A model generated the notes under the pieces. That model saw nothing but the letters and a program-made list of their open reading frames with translations. It was not told the DNA's origin and did no database searches. Positions 30,458 to 41,192 of a stretch of DNA of 64,000 bases are shown here, one piece after another. Position 1 is the stretch's first letter. Each line of letters starts with the position of its first letter. The translations under genes were made by a program, and so were the position numbers. This stretch comes from an uncultured Pseudomonadota bacterium (GTDB taxonomy: Bacteria > Pseudomonadota > Alphaproteobacteria > UBA9219), in assembly GCA_903919315.1 (NCBI GenBank), contig CAIXHP010000020.1, positions 1-64,000 of the forward strand, read 5' to 3'.

Positions 30458-31219
30458 TTACGCCGCCGCCCCGTTCTCCACCGCGCGGCGGTAAAAATCG
30501 GCCAGTCTTTGGCGGGCGGGGGGCAGTTCGTCCGTTTGCGCGGGCTGCATGCGGCTGTGCGCGTGGGCGAAGACGTGGCGGGCGAGAAAATGGCCAGTCA
30601 AGTCTAGCCCTTGCAGAACATCTTCCGCCGTCCATGTACCGGAGCCGAGCAGAAACGCGGGCAGCGTCAACAACCGGTTGCGATAAGGCTGCGCCGCGCC
30701 GATTGAAACCGCGCGGCCCGTGCGTGGGCTGACATGCGACAGATTTTCGGATTCACCGCTGACAGCGCAACGGCTGAGATCAAGGCCATAACCGAGCGCC
30801 TTGAGCAACCCCAACTCCCACTTCACATACAACGGCCCCCAAAGGTCGGCATCCGACAAGCTGAACAAGGCGCTCAATCCCGCGTAGACTCCCGGCATCG
30901 GCTGGCGCTCCGGCAAGGCGGCCTCCGTCACCGCACAAGCGGCAGCCATGATGTTAAGAACTTCGGGATGATCCAGCCACGGCGCGGCATGGGCCGTCAC
31001 GACTTCCAGCGTATAGGTGCCAAGGTGATCGAGCAGCCGCGCGCGCCATGCGGCTTGCACATGATTGCCGGGCTGCAAGGAAACCTGACCGCGTCGCCCC
31101 TGCCCGCCCGGCACCATTCCGGCATGGCAGCCATGCTCGGCGGTCAACAGCGTGACAATCGCCGCCGTCTCGCCGTGCGGACGCGCCGAAAGCAGAATCG
31201 CTTCATCCATCCATTCCAT
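30458..31219 (-). CDS. recO: DNA repair protein RecO
   Basis: MEWMDEAILLSARPHGETAAIVTLLTAEHGCHAGMVPGGQ. Confidence 0.93.
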   Translation of the reverse strand: MEWMDEAILLSARPHGETAAIVTLLTAEHGCHAGMVPGGQGRRGQVSLQPGNHVQAAWRARLLDHLGTYTLEVVTAHAAPWLDHPEVLNIMAAACAVTEAALPERQPMPGVYAGLSALFSLSDADLWGPLYVKWELGLLKALGYGLDLSRCAVSGESENLSHVSPRTGRAVSIGAAQPYRNRLLTLPAFLLGSGTWTAEDVLQGLDLTGHFLARHVFAHAHSRMQPAQTDELPPARQRLADFYRRAVENGAAA

Positions 31220-31273
31220 AGCGCGAGTTTAGACGAAACCCAGCCACCTTGACCAGACGCGCGTTCCGGCGCG

Positions 31274-33403
31274 TCAGATGCGGCTTACGATTCGGCTGGC
31301 GGGAAGGGTGATGGTTATGATCGTCCCCTGTCCGACATGGCTTTCCAAATCGAGTTCGCCGTCATGCAATTCGACGAGCGCCCGCGTCAGCGGCAGTCCG
31401 AGGCCTGTTCCCTGATTTTTTCGGCTGAGCGCGCTTTCGATCTGGCCAAAGGGTGCCATCGCCACGGGGATGTCCTCAGGAGCCATACCAATTCCTGTAT
31501 CTTCAACCTCGATCACCATGCGTCCGGCTTCGTCCATGCCCGCCGTGAGCGTGACGCTGCCGCCTTCGGGTGTGAATTTGATGGCGTTGGTGAGAAGATT
31601 CGTCAGAATCTGCTTGATGGCGCGTTCTTCGCCGCGCAGGGACGGCAGGTCGTGCGGCACCTTAACGTTCAGATGCAGCTTGCCCATCTTGGCGCGCGCC
31701 ATCACAAGGCGGATGACCGACTGCACGACATGCTCGACATCGATCACGCTTTCCGCCAGCACGCGCTTTCCGGCTTCGATCTTCGACATATCGAGAATAT
31801 CGTTGATCAGCGACAAAAGCAGCGCACCGCTATCGTAAATATCCTGCGCGTATTCGACATATTGCGCCTGCCCCACCGGGCCGAACATCTGACCTTTGAT
31901 GATTTCCGAAAAGCCGATGATGGCGTTGAGCGGCGTACGCAACTCATGGCTCATGTTGGCCAGAAATTCGGATTTGCTGCGGTTGGCGAGGTCCGCTTGC
32001 TCCTTCGCGGTCACCAGCCCCATTTCGGCGATGCGCCGCTCGGTCACATCGTACATCGTGCATTCAAAGTGCAGCAGGTTGCCTTCGGCATCGCGCACGG
32101 CGTGGCCGCTCATGTTCACCCAAACGGTGCGGCCCAATTTGGTGTAAAGCTCGGCTTCGTACTCGCGCTGGCTGACGATCAGCAAGCGGTCGAACCAATC
32201 GCGCCGCAGCCGTGGATCAACGAACAGCTGCCCATGCAAATCAGGCTGAACCAACAAGAGTTCCTGCGGACTGTCGTATTCCAAGATCTGCGCCATGGCG
32301 CGGTTGGTGTTCAACCACTCGCCGGAGGCGGCGATTTGGCTAATGCCGATGCCCGCGTTTTCGAATATAGCGCGGTACTTTTGTTCGCTGTCGCGCAAAG
32401 CCCGCGCCATGCGCTCCTCGTCGCTGATCTTGCGACTGAGATCGTCGTTGGCACGCCGCAGGGACAGGGTCATATCCGCGATTTCCCTGCCGCGCAGACG
32501 CGCTATGCGCAGGTACGCGACCAGAACCCAGACCAACAGAACGCCTCCGCCCAGAATGATATAGGGCAAGGACATGATCAGGATCGTGTCGCGGCGCGGT
32601 TCGCTGGCAAAGCTGATCAGCCAGACACAGTCTTCCAGCAACACCTTCTCCTGCGCCTCGCGGGGCGCAAAGAACCCTGATGCCGTGTTCGCTAAAACAA
32701 GAAACGGCAACGCGGGCGATTTTGGCGCGTTCTTGTTAACAAGACTGCGCTCTTCCGTCACCGACATCTGCGTCAATTCGCCGATCGACCAGAGATTATA
32801 GAAACCCGCCATAAGGCGCGACATCGGTGTGAAACCTACAACGACCCCGGTTTCTCCCTTTTGACCGTGAACGGGACGCACAATCGCCAGCCATTGATTG
32901 TCCGGCTGCCGCGCATGCCCCAACACAGCCGAGGCGGGCTGCCCGCTTGAACTGCCATAGCGAACAAGATCGTTAAGCCCCGACAGGTCATCAAGCGCCA
33001 ATTCCGGTGTCGAGCGGCCCCCGAGATAGAGCATCAGTTTTTTATCCAGCGTTCCGTCGTCCATCGGTGTCAAAAAATAGAGATAGGCGACCGTGCTGAA
33101 CCCACGGCTTGTCGTGGCGACGAAGTGTTGCAGCGCTTCGGGCGTGACCCCCGGATCGATGGGCAGCATGCCCGCGACCGAAGTCACAAGATACTGATCT
33201 TGGCTGACTTGCGTTTGGAGGCGGCCTATCGTCTGCTCGACCGATTGCTGCAACTGCTGCGTGAGAAAACTCCCTACCTGAGCGCGCACCAGAAAGAATT
33301 GCACCAAGACAACCGAAAGCCCCGCCAGCGTCACGAGAGCAAGAAACCTCTTCGTCGTGCCCGCGAGCGGAAACAAGTTGAGATGGTCTGGTTTCTTCGT
33401 CAT
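31274..33403 (-). CDS. Membrane-bound PAS-domain sensor histidine kinase
   Basis: [56 protein letters not shown]; start at MTKKPDHLN. Confidence 0.88.
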   Translation of the reverse strand: MTKKPDHLNLFPLAGTTKRFLALVTLAGLSVVLVQFFLVRAQVGSFLTQQLQQSVEQTIGRLQTQVSQDQYLVTSVAGMLPIDPGVTPEALQHFVATTSRGFSTVAYLYFLTPMDDGTLDKKLMLYLGGRSTPELALDDLSGLNDLVRYGSSSGQPASAVLGHARQPDNQWLAIVRPVHGQKGETGVVVGFTPMSRLMAGFYNLWSIGELTQMSVTEERSLVNKNAPKSPALPFLVLANTASGFFAPREAQEKVLLEDCVWLISFASEPRRDTILIMSLPYIILGGGVLLVWVLVAYLRIARLRGREIADMTLSLRRANDDLSRKISDEERMARALRDSEQKYRAIFENAGIGISQIAASGEWLNTNRAMAQILEYDSPQELLLVQPDLHGQLFVDPRLRRDWFDRLLIVSQREYEAELYTKLGRTVWVNMSGHAVRDAEGNLLHFECTMYDVTERRIAEMGLVTAKEQADLANRSKSEFLANMSHELRTPLNAIIGFSEIIKGQMFGPVGQAQYVEYAQDIYDSGALLLSLINDILDMSKIEAGKRVLAESVIDVEHVVQSVIRLVMARAKMGKLHLNVKVPHDLPSLRGEERAIKQILTNLLTNAIKFTPEGGSVTLTAGMDEAGRMVIEVEDTGIGMAPEDIPVAMAPFGQIESALSRKNQGTGLGLPLTRALVELHDGELDLESHVGQGTIITITLPASRIVSRI

Positions 33404-33556
33404 ACGGTCGCAGTCCCGAACACGGCTCACCGGAGGCGCTCCGATGTCACGCACAGACGGTTCTCGTAGCATTCCGGTCGCTAAAATCGGGTTAATCTTC
33501 GGGAAAGCCGGAGTAAAACGATCCTCCACGGCATAAAAACACACAATAACAATTAT

Positions 33557-34405
33557 TTAATTGTGGGTTCCTGACGAGATAGCGCCCTGCTGGGGCCTAT
33601 CATTCTTCCATCCATGCAAAAACAACATGTCAAAAGTAGCTTTGATTCCCCCCTCCCCGCCCGAATAACGCGCCTCATACAGACGGGCTGCTCCGCGCAG
33701 AATACGGCGGCGGGTGAAGTGTTTGGGCCTTTGAGCGTGGGCGTTGGTTTCGCCCATGCCACGCAAGTCGAGCAAGAGAGATTTCGTGTCGGCATATTCC
33801 ATTATCACCCGCTCCTGATCCGCCACCGGCAAATGGAACCCGGCGCGTAGCAAAAGGCGACTGGCGGTTTGCAACTCAATCGTGGGCGCGAGGCGCGGAC
33901 TGACCCCGCCCGTAACGTTGATCTCGGCTTCCATCAGGCAATCACGCAATTCATACAGCGTCGCGCCGCCCAACAGCGCCGCCAGAAACAGCCCCCCCGG
34001 CCGCAGCGACTGACGGATCTGCGCCAAGGCTCCGGGCAAATCGTTGACCCAATGCAGGCTGAGGTTGCTAACGATCAGATCAAAGCTCTCGGCGGCAAAG
34101 GGCAGTCCTTCTTCGTCGGCGACGACAGCCAGAGCGGAGGCCTGCCGCGCCATTCCGATCGACATGTCCGCCGCAACGACGAAAGGAACGCCGTGCGTCG
34201 TCAATCGCGAAGCCATGCCGCCAGTGTGTGCCCCCAAATCCAGCGCCGTCCCGAATGCCCGTTTTACATCCCGAAGGCGTTCGGCTAAAGCCTCGCCGGA
34301 CTCGTCAAACAAAGGGCGATGCGCCGCAAAGCCGCGCGCGGCGCGGTCGCGCTGGCGGCGCACTTGCGAACGGTCAAAGACGAGTATTTGGCTGGAATCG
34401 GACAT
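33557..34405 (-). CDS. SAM-dependent methyltransferase-fold protein (BioC/NDUFAF5-like)
   Basis: ALDLGAHTGGMASRLTTHGVPFVVAADMS, FDLIVSNLSLHWVNDLPGALAQIRQSLRPGGLFLAALLGG. Confidence 0.82.
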   Translation of the reverse strand: MSDSSQILVFDRSQVRRQRDRAARGFAAHRPLFDESGEALAERLRDVKRAFGTALDLGAHTGGMASRLTTHGVPFVVAADMSIGMARQASALAVVADEEGLPFAAESFDLIVSNLSLHWVNDLPGALAQIRQSLRPGGLFLAALLGGATLYELRDCLMEAEINVTGGVSPRLAPTIELQTASRLLLRAGFHLPVADQERVIMEYADTKSLLLDLRGMGETNAHAQRPKHFTRRRILRGAARLYEARYSGGEGGIKATFDMLFLHGWKNDRPQQGAISSGTHN

Positions 34406-34422
34406 GAGGCTACTATGCCTCC

Positions 34423-35178
34423 ATGTCTCTTGCCCCACCAGCCCCCGCCCGCCGCGCCAGCCTGTTTGAACGGGCGCTGGATTTTCTGCTTCCCCCCCTC
34501 TGCCTCAAATGCGACACGCCGGTGGGCGGTGACCAAACGCTATGCCCGGACTGCTGGAAGGCCATCCACTTTATCACCGCCCCCTACTGCGCCCGATGCG
34601 GCACGCCGTTTGATATGCCGGTGGACGCGGGAACCCTCTGCGGCGCTTGTTTCGAGGAGCCGCCGGTCTTCGCGATGGCGCGTTCGGCCATGGTCTATGA
34701 CGATGCCAGCAAACCCCTTGTGCTAAGCTTCAAACACGGCGATCGGCTGCATTATGTTCAAGCGCTGGCCGCGTGGATGCTCCGCACGGGAACGGAAATC
34801 TGGACTAAACCCGACATCGTGATCGTGCCTGTGCCGCTTCATCGCTGGCGGCTGTTCCGCCGCCGCTACAATCAGGCCGCCTTGCTGGCCCAAGAGTTGG
34901 GGCGACAGACCGGCCTTCCCACCAGCGTCGATGTTTTGCACCGTATCCGCGCCACGCCGACGCAAGGGCATTTAAACCGGCAGCAACGCCGCCAGAACAT
35001 CGCCGGAGCCTTTCAGGTCATGCGCCGCGCTGCGGTTGCGGGCAAAGTCGTCGTCCTCGTCGACGATGTGATGACCACAGGCGCAACCGTCAACGAATGC
35101 GCCCGAGTCCTTTGCGCTGCAGGCGCAACCGAAGTGCATATCTTAACGCTGGCGCGTCCCAAAAAGGATCAAAGCTGA
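34423..35178 (+). CDS. comF: ComF-family phosphoribosyltransferase
   Basis: N-terminal CxxC zinc sites; RRRYNQAALLAQELGRQTG; VVLVDDVMTTGATVNECARVL. Confidence 0.92.
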   Translation: MSLAPPAPARRASLFERALDFLLPPLCLKCDTPVGGDQTLCPDCWKAIHFITAPYCARCGTPFDMPVDAGTLCGACFEEPPVFAMARSAMVYDDASKPLVLSFKHGDRLHYVQALAAWMLRTGTEIWTKPDIVIVPVPLHRWRLFRRRYNQAALLAQELGRQTGLPTSVDVLHRIRATPTQGHLNRQQRRQNIAGAFQVMRRAAVAGKVVVLVDDVMTTGATVNECARVLCAAGATEVHILTLARPKKDQS

Positions 35179-35441
35179 TGACCGCCCCCCACGTTACCGT
35201 CTATTCCGGCCCCAACTGTCCCTATTGCCTCCGCGCCAAGCTGTTGCTGCAGAAAAAGGGCATCGTCTTCGAAACATTCGACGTACGAGCCGACACGGCG
35301 CGATTTGCCGAAATGCTGCAGCGCTCAGAAGGCCGTAAGACCATCCCGCAAATCTTCATCAACGGCCAACACATCGGCGGCTGCGACGACCTGTATGCGC
35401 TTGAGGCCGAGGGAAAGCTGGATATTCTGTTAGCGTTGTAA
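35178..35441 (+). CDS. grxC: Glutaredoxin 3
   Basis: VTVYSGPNCPYCLRAKLLLQKKG (CPYC), TIPQIFINGQHIGGCDDLYAL. Confidence 0.93.
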   Translation: MTAPHVTVYSGPNCPYCLRAKLLLQKKGIVFETFDVRADTARFAEMLQRSEGRKTIPQIFINGQHIGGCDDLYALEAEGKLDILLAL

Positions 35442-35458
35442 CGAATCCAAACCACACA

Positions 35459-36349
35459 TCACGCAGGCACCACCAAAGGCTTCCGCGCCTGATTGGCGAT
35501 GTAGAGGCCCGATGCGATAATGACAGCCGCGCCAACCATCAGATGCCAATCGGGAATATCGCTCCAGATCAGGTAGCCCATTAAGGCTCCCGTGATAATT
35601 TGCGAATAGTTGAAAGGGGTCACCATCGCCATGGGGGCATGCTTGATCGCCGCCGAGACCAACAACCAACCCGTCGCCGAGGTGAGGCCCAGCGCGACGA
35701 TGGTCAGCCACCCCGTCCACTGCATCGGCTCATAGAGCCATAGGCAGATGGGCAGTAAAACGATGCTGCGCGCAAATTGGGGAATGAACGCAAGGCTCAC
35801 GCTGCTCGCGCCGCGCGAAGACAGCCGCGTCATCAGAACAAAGGCCACATTCAGCAACAGAAAGAACGGCAAGGCGATATAGCCTGCCGCAGCGCCACCG
35901 TGCAGATCAATCCCCGCAGGATTAACCGCCAACAGAACGCCCAAAAATCCCGCCACAATCGCCAATCCATGTTTCCATGAAATCAACTCGCCCATGAACA
36001 GCGCCGCGCCCAGCGAAACCAGCATGGGCGACAGAAAAATCCCCACATAAACCGTCGTCAACGGCAAATGCGTAAAGGCCATAACATTGGCGAAGGAACT
36101 CATCAGATAAACGGCAAAGCGCATCGCTTCGATACGAAAATGCTTCGGCGCGAGTTCGCGTCTTTGCCCGCGCAGGGCGCAAACCAGAAAAATCGTCCCC
36201 GCGCTGAACAGACTGGAGAAACCAAGAATCTGCACAAGCGGCACATGCGCCTGCCCCGCCAGCTTGCTGCAACAATCCGTCAACACCCAAACCGTATAAC
36301 CCAAAACGGCATAGGCGACCGCGCGCAAGTGAGAAATCTTTTGTGTCAT
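35459..36349 (-). CDS. EamA/DMT-family transporter
   Basis: Repeated hydrophobic helices; LTTVYVGIFLSPMLVSLGAALFMGELISWKHGLAIVAGFLGVLL. Confidence 0.82.
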   Translation of the reverse strand: MTQKISHLRAVAYAVLGYTVWVLTDCCSKLAGQAHVPLVQILGFSSLFSAGTIFLVCALRGQRRELAPKHFRIEAMRFAVYLMSSFANVMAFTHLPLTTVYVGIFLSPMLVSLGAALFMGELISWKHGLAIVAGFLGVLLAVNPAGIDLHGGAAAGYIALPFFLLLNVAFVLMTRLSSRGASSVSLAFIPQFARSIVLLPICLWLYEPMQWTGWLTIVALGLTSATGWLLVSAAIKHAPMAMVTPFNYSQIITGALMGYLIWSDIPDWHLMVGAAVIIASGLYIANQARKPLVVPA

Positions 36350-37656
36350 TCTATGCTTTCAACCCGGTTACGACCGCTCCGCTTGGCGCCGAACATCGCC
36401 TCGTCGGCACGGAGAAGAATATCATCGACGGAATTGTCCGATTCCGCCATTTGCGCCACGCCGACGCTGACCGTGCAGGGCACCGCCGCCTTAACAGTGA
36501 CGATGGGGCGTTCGGCAATATGCTGGCACAAGCGGTCGGCGACTTCGACCGCCGCCGCCTGTTCGGTTTCGGGCAACAGAACAGCGAATTCTTCGCCGCC
36601 CAGCCGCCCCATGATGTCCGACTGACGCAGACTTTCCAGAGCTGCCTTCACCACGCCCTGAAGCACAGCATCGCCCGCCGCATGCCCCAAGGTATCGTTG
36701 ATAGGCTTGAAGTGGTCAAGATCGATCATCATCACCGACAAGGCGCGGCCAAAACGCCGCGCGCGCCGCATTTCCTGCTCCGCCTGTTCGAGGAAATGGC
36801 GGCGGTTGCTGATACCCGTCAAGACATCGACGTTGGCTTGATGAAACAGCTCCTGCTCCAGCTGCTTGCGCTGGGAAATGTCGTTAAGCGCCACGAGAAT
36901 CGCCGGTTCGCCGCCGTAATCCAGCAAAATAGCGGCCACTTCGGCGGTAAATATCCGGCCCTGCGCCGTACGCATGTTGACTTCGACCTCGCGGATGTCC
37001 GGAACGGTGTCAAGCAACATCCTCAGGTTGGCACGGTCTTGCGGGTCAATAAAGAAGTCGATGGAGCGGCTGCGCAACAACGGCCCGGTGCTTTGCTGGA
37101 ACAGCAGGCAGGTCTTGCGGTTGACGAACAGGAATTTTCCGTCATCGCGCCGCACGATATAGATCGGCACCGGTAGAATTTCGAGCATGGCCCGCAAGCG
37201 CTGTTCGCTGTCGAGCATCGAATTTTCGGCGATCATATAGTCGGTGATGTCAAAGGCGTTGACCTGCACCGCCGCCGCGCCGTGCCAGTCGAGGACGCGC
37301 ATGGTGATCGACAGCCATATCTCGCGCCCGTCCTTGCGCACGCCACGCAAGCGCAGCGCTGGCGGCATTTCGCCGCCTCGGATCAGATCGTCATAGTCCG
37401 CTTCCGCCTGCGCCCAAAGTTCAGCAGGAAGCAACGGTCGGATCAAAGGCAGCGCGAGAATCTCCTCCGGCGAGTCATAACCGAACAACCGCGCAAAGGC
37501 GGCGTTGGCGTAGAGCGGGCGAAAATTGGCGTGGACGAGAATGCCCTGCACGGCATGGTCGACCATGTCCTTATAGTCCGGCGCTTCCACGTCCGCCGAC
37601 CGCCGCGATTGATGACGACGCGCCGGGGCTGACGCATGATCCGAGGCCTTTTTCAT
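36346..37656 (-). CDS. PAS-domain diguanylate cyclase (GGDEF)
   Basis: VDVLTGISNRRHFLEQAEQEMRRARRFGRALSVMMIDLDHFKPINDTLGHAAGD, GRLGGEEFAVLLPET. Confidence 0.9.
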   Translation of the reverse strand: MKKASDHASAPARRHQSRRSADVEAPDYKDMVDHAVQGILVHANFRPLYANAAFARLFGYDSPEEILALPLIRPLLPAELWAQAEADYDDLIRGGEMPPALRLRGVRKDGREIWLSITMRVLDWHGAAAVQVNAFDITDYMIAENSMLDSEQRLRAMLEILPVPIYIVRRDDGKFLFVNRKTCLLFQQSTGPLLRSRSIDFFIDPQDRANLRMLLDTVPDIREVEVNMRTAQGRIFTAEVAAILLDYGGEPAILVALNDISQRKQLEQELFHQANVDVLTGISNRRHFLEQAEQEMRRARRFGRALSVMMIDLDHFKPINDTLGHAAGDAVLQGVVKAALESLRQSDIMGRLGGEEFAVLLPETEQAAAVEVADRLCQHIAERPIVTVKAAVPCTVSVGVAQMAESDNSVDDILLRADEAMFGAKRSGRNRVESIE

Positions 37657-37725
37657 GCGCCCAATTCTACTCCGCCAGCCCCCGCGAACCAGCGGAAAGT
37701 GGCGGCCTGCCCATCAAGGTTTGAC

Positions 37726-38052
37726 TTAGATGTTTTCTTGCAACCAAGCCTGCAGCGCTTGTTTCGGTACCGCGCCGATCTTGGTCGCGGCGAGTTGGCC
37801 GTCCTTGAACAGCATCAGGGTCGGAATGCTGCGCACGCCGAACTTGCTCGGCGACAAGGGGTTGTCGTCGATGTTCACCTTGGCGATGGTCACCTTGCCC
37901 GTCATTTCAGCGGCCAGATCCTCCAGCGACGGCCCGATCATCTTGCACGGCCCGCACCACTCCGCCCAGAAATCCACGAGAACCGGGCCAGTGGCCTTCA
38001 GCACCTCGTCTTCAAACGTCGCGTCGGTAACGGCTTTTGTGTTCTGCCCCAT
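37726..38052 (-). CDS. trxA: Thioredoxin
   Basis: [40 protein letters not shown]. Confidence 0.95.
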   Translation of the reverse strand: MGQNTKAVTDATFEDEVLKATGPVLVDFWAEWCGPCKMIGPSLEDLAAEMTGKVTIAKVNIDDNPLSPSKFGVRSIPTLMLFKDGQLAATKIGAVPKQALQAWLQENI

Positions 38053-38220
38053 ACGGAATCTCCTTGGGTGTGAAATCGTGTGTCTCTTATTTAGGCATAA
38101 CATAGCCTTATATCAAGGGTTTGGCAAAAATAGACCTCAGACGGCCCGATTTTTGGATTGGCGAGGCACGGGAAAGCTGCGACCATAGACGGATTCCAAC
38201 GCTTTTTCAGGGACAACACG

Positions 38221-38949
38221 ATGACTGCGCTCCGTATTGGCATTATTGGCTACGCTGGCCGCATGGGACAAGCGATTGGCCACGCCGTTTCAACCCACCC
38301 GCGCGCGACGCTGGCCGGAGGCGTGGTGATCGAGACGCCGCCTGAGCCGATCCACGGCGAACCGATGATTACGAACGATGCCGAGAAACTGTTCCCACGC
38401 TGCGACGTGATGATCGACTTTTCCTCTCCGGCCGCTACACCGGACTATGCCCGCATGGCCGCTCGGCATGGGGTTCCCTTTATGTCCGGCACCACGGGAT
38501 TGAGCGACAAGGACAAGGACGCTCTTTCTGAGGTGGCGCGGCACATCCCCTTGCTCTATGCGGCCAACACCAGTCTATCGCTCGTGGTGATGAAACAACT
38601 GACCACGCTGGCGGCCCGGCTGCTGCGCGATGACGACTATGACATCACGATCCTCGACCGGCACCACCGCCTGAAGAAAGACGCGCCCTCCGGCACGGCC
38701 AAGAGCCTCGCCGAGGCGGTAACGGCAGGCAACGGCGGCCATAAGGAGCCTTCGCTCGCAGCTTTTCGCGCCGGATTCATCGTCGGCGAGCACGAAGTCA
38801 GCTTTGTCGGAGAAGGCGAAACCATCACCCTCACCCACACCGTCACCGACCGCGCCATCTTCGCCCGCGGTGCGCTTCAAGCCGCCCTCTGGTTGCATGG
38901 CCGCGAGCCGGGGTTGTATGGCATGAATGACGTTTTGGGGATTGATTAA
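38221..38949 (+). CDS. dapB: 4-hydroxy-tetrahydrodipicolinate reductase
   Basis: LRIGIIGYAGRMGQAI, MSGTTGLS, ILDRHHRLKKDAPSGTAKSLAE. Confidence 0.95.
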   Translation: MTALRIGIIGYAGRMGQAIGHAVSTHPRATLAGGVVIETPPEPIHGEPMITNDAEKLFPRCDVMIDFSSPAATPDYARMAARHGVPFMSGTTGLSDKDKDALSEVARHIPLLYAANTSLSLVVMKQLTTLAARLLRDDDYDITILDRHHRLKKDAPSGTAKSLAEAVTAGNGGHKEPSLAAFRAGFIVGEHEVSFVGEGETITLTHTVTDRAIFARGALQAALWLHGREPGLYGMNDVLGID

Positions 38950-39093
38950 GCAAGATCATGACCTTTGGGCGTAAAGGGCCGCCCGTTTAACCTATTCTCC
39001 GTCAAATTTTCGCCCGAAAAGTCTATGAAAGTAATTGCATGAAGCGGTACAATGCCGTTGCTGATTTTATGATCAATTCCGTCGGAGAGTTAT

Positions 39094-39978
39094 ATGAGCA
39101 CAGTGATTCATCCTGCCCCTAGCGCTTTAGCTGGAAAATCCGGCCCGATGGATTGGCATGACTTGAACGCGCTGCAAACACCGGATGCGCTCTTGGTTCA
39201 AAGCTACCTGCAAATGCATTTTAACGGCGAAATTGGCGGCGTTCTTGCGCGAACCGGGAAAAACGGATTCCCCGAATACGTGGCCCTCGTTCCTCTCAAG
39301 TTCTCCCGCAAGAACTTTAACCGTGCGGAAATTTCCGGAGATTCGCTGGAACACGAACCTGCGAGCGAAATCATGAAGCAAATACCCATTCCGGCAGATA
39401 AACTCCCGGAAGACCTGCGCAAAAACGCCGCTTTTCTGCACAATCTGCACCAAGCGGGCATTCCCACCCAATGGGCGCATCGCACGAATGACGCGTATAT
39501 CGTCGTTGTTCCGGCCACCTATAGCCGCAAGAATTTTGATCAGCTCGGCGTTGACTCCCGGAACTTGCGGCGCGAGGAATTCGGCGAAGAAGTTCATGTG
39601 ATCGAACTCCCGGTTGTCATCGCTGATGCCGCAAAGATCACATCTTTTACCCCAGCGCCGCAGACGCGAAGCCAGACCATCGCACCAGCCGCGCGACCCC
39701 CTGCGGCTGAACGGATCGCTGTGTACCTCAACATTCATCCTCAAACCGGGGCATACGAACTGAGTGCCAGGGCCAGTTCGCGCGATGCGGCTATAGCCAG
39801 CGAGAATGCCTTAAAAAGGTTTGGTCTTCTTACGTTCAGAATTAAACCTAGAGAAAGTTATTTCGTCGTGATTTCCACGCCCCCTTTGCACGGGCGGCAA
39901 GTGCCCACGCCAGTTCAACCAGCCCAGGCCAACGCTAGCCGCTATGCCTCACGGGGACGAGGCCACGACCCCAAATAG
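39094..39978 (+). CDS. Hypothetical protein with internal duplication
   Basis: Two related segments ALVPLKFSRKNFNRAEISGDSL and VVVPATYSRKNFDQLGVDSRNL. Confidence 0.65.
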   Translation: MSTVIHPAPSALAGKSGPMDWHDLNALQTPDALLVQSYLQMHFNGEIGGVLARTGKNGFPEYVALVPLKFSRKNFNRAEISGDSLEHEPASEIMKQIPIPADKLPEDLRKNAAFLHNLHQAGIPTQWAHRTNDAYIVVVPATYSRKNFDQLGVDSRNLRREEFGEEVHVIELPVVIADAAKITSFTPAPQTRSQTIAPAARPPAAERIAVYLNIHPQTGAYELSARASSRDAAIASENALKRFGLLTFRIKPRESYFVVISTPPLHGRQVPTPVQPAQANASRYASRGRGHDPK

Positions 39979-40050
39979 CGGATTTGGTTTCACACCGACA
40001 CCGTAGCAGGGGGGACGACCTCCGGCCAAAACCGAGGGCATCCAGAACAG

Positions 40051-40076
40051 TTCCCTCCCCACACGGGGGGAGGGAA
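40051..40076. repeat. Short intergenic palindrome
   Basis: TTCCCTCCCCACACGGGGGGAGGGAA, related to the sequence inside yejF at 41420-41460. Confidence 0.65.
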
Positions 40077-40142
40077 TCCTACGGCCCCACTTGCATATAG
40101 AAATGCAACATGGTCTATCCTGTCTTGCCAGAGAGGATAGCG

Positions 40143-41192
40143 ATGATTCTTTCCCCCCGCACATGGGCTCCCATCAACCAACGCCGCTGGGCCAATTTTA
40201 ACGCGAACCGGCGCGGCTTTTGGTCGTTTTGGATATTCTTGTTGCTGTTCTTTGTGGCGCTGGGGGCCGAGTTTGTGGCCAACGACAACCCCCTGCTGAT
40301 CAAGTTCAAGGGGCATTATTACGTTCCCATCGTCGCCAGCTATCCCGAAACCGCCTTTGGGGGCGAGTTTGAGACCGAAACGCGCTACCGCGATCCCTAT
40401 GTCAAAAAACTGATCGAAGCCGACGGATGGATGATCTGGCCGCTCATTCCCTTTTCCTACAACACCATCAACTACGCGTTGCAACAACCGGCTCCCTCGC
40501 CGCCTTCGTCGGAAAACTGGCTCGGCACCGACGATCAGGGGCGCGATGTGCTGGCGCGGATGATCTATGGCTTTCGCATATCCGTGCTGTTCGGCCTGAC
40601 GCTCACGCTCCTGTCCTCGCTGATCGGCATTGCCGCCGGAGCGATACAGGGCTACTTCGGCGGCCTTACCGACCTGATATTCCAACGCTTTATCGAAATA
40701 TGGGGCGGCATGCCGGTGCTGTACCTGCTGATCATCATGGCCAGCCTCGTGCAACCGAATTTCTGGTGGCTGCTGATCCTCATGCTGATGTTTTCGTGGA
40801 TGTCGTTGGTCCATGTCGTCCGCGCCGAGTTCCTACGCGCCCGCAATCTGGATTATGTCCGCGCCGCCCGTGCGCTGGGAGCATCCAACCGTCTGATCAT
40901 GTTCCGCCACATGCTGCCCAACGCGATGGTCGCAACGCTGACCTTTCTGCCGTTCGTCCTCAACCATTCGATCACGACACTGACGGCGCTGGATTTCCTC
41001 GGCTTCGGCCTCCCGCCCGGTTCGCCATCATTGGGCGAGCTGCTCAATCAGGGCAAGAACAACCTGCAAGCCCCATGGCTGGGCCTCAGCGCGTTCGGCA
41101 TTCTGGCCTTTATGCTGACCCTGCTCATCTTCGTCGGCGAAGCCGTCCGCGACGCTTTTGACCCACGCAAAGTCTATGGGTCGCGTTCATGA
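40143..41192 (+). CDS. yejE: Peptide ABC transporter permease YejE-like
   Basis: MILSPRTWAPINQRRWANFNANRRGFWSFWIFLLLFFVALGAEFVANDNPLLIKFKG, NWLGTDDQGRDVLARMIYGFRISVLFGL. Confidence 0.92.
   Translation: MILSPRTWAPINQRRWANFNANRRGFWSFWIFLLLFFVALGAEFVANDNPLLIKFKGHYYVPIVASYPETAFGGEFETETRYRDPYVKKLIEADGWMIWPLIPFSYNTINYALQQPAPSPPSSENWLGTDDQGRDVLARMIYGFRISVLFGLTLTLLSSLIGIAAGAIQGYFGGLTDLIFQRFIEIWGGMPVLYLLIIMASLVQPNFWWLLILMLMFSWMSLVHVVRAEFLRARNLDYVRAARALGASNRLIMFRHMLPNAMVATLTFLPFVLNHSITTLTALDFLGFGLPPGSPSLGELLNQGKNNLQAPWLGLSAFGILAFMLTLLIFVGEAVRDAFDPRKVYGSRS

Noticed and set aside
31337-32680. 447-aa ORF opposite the histidine kinase
   Set aside because: Antisense shadow; no recognisable domain.
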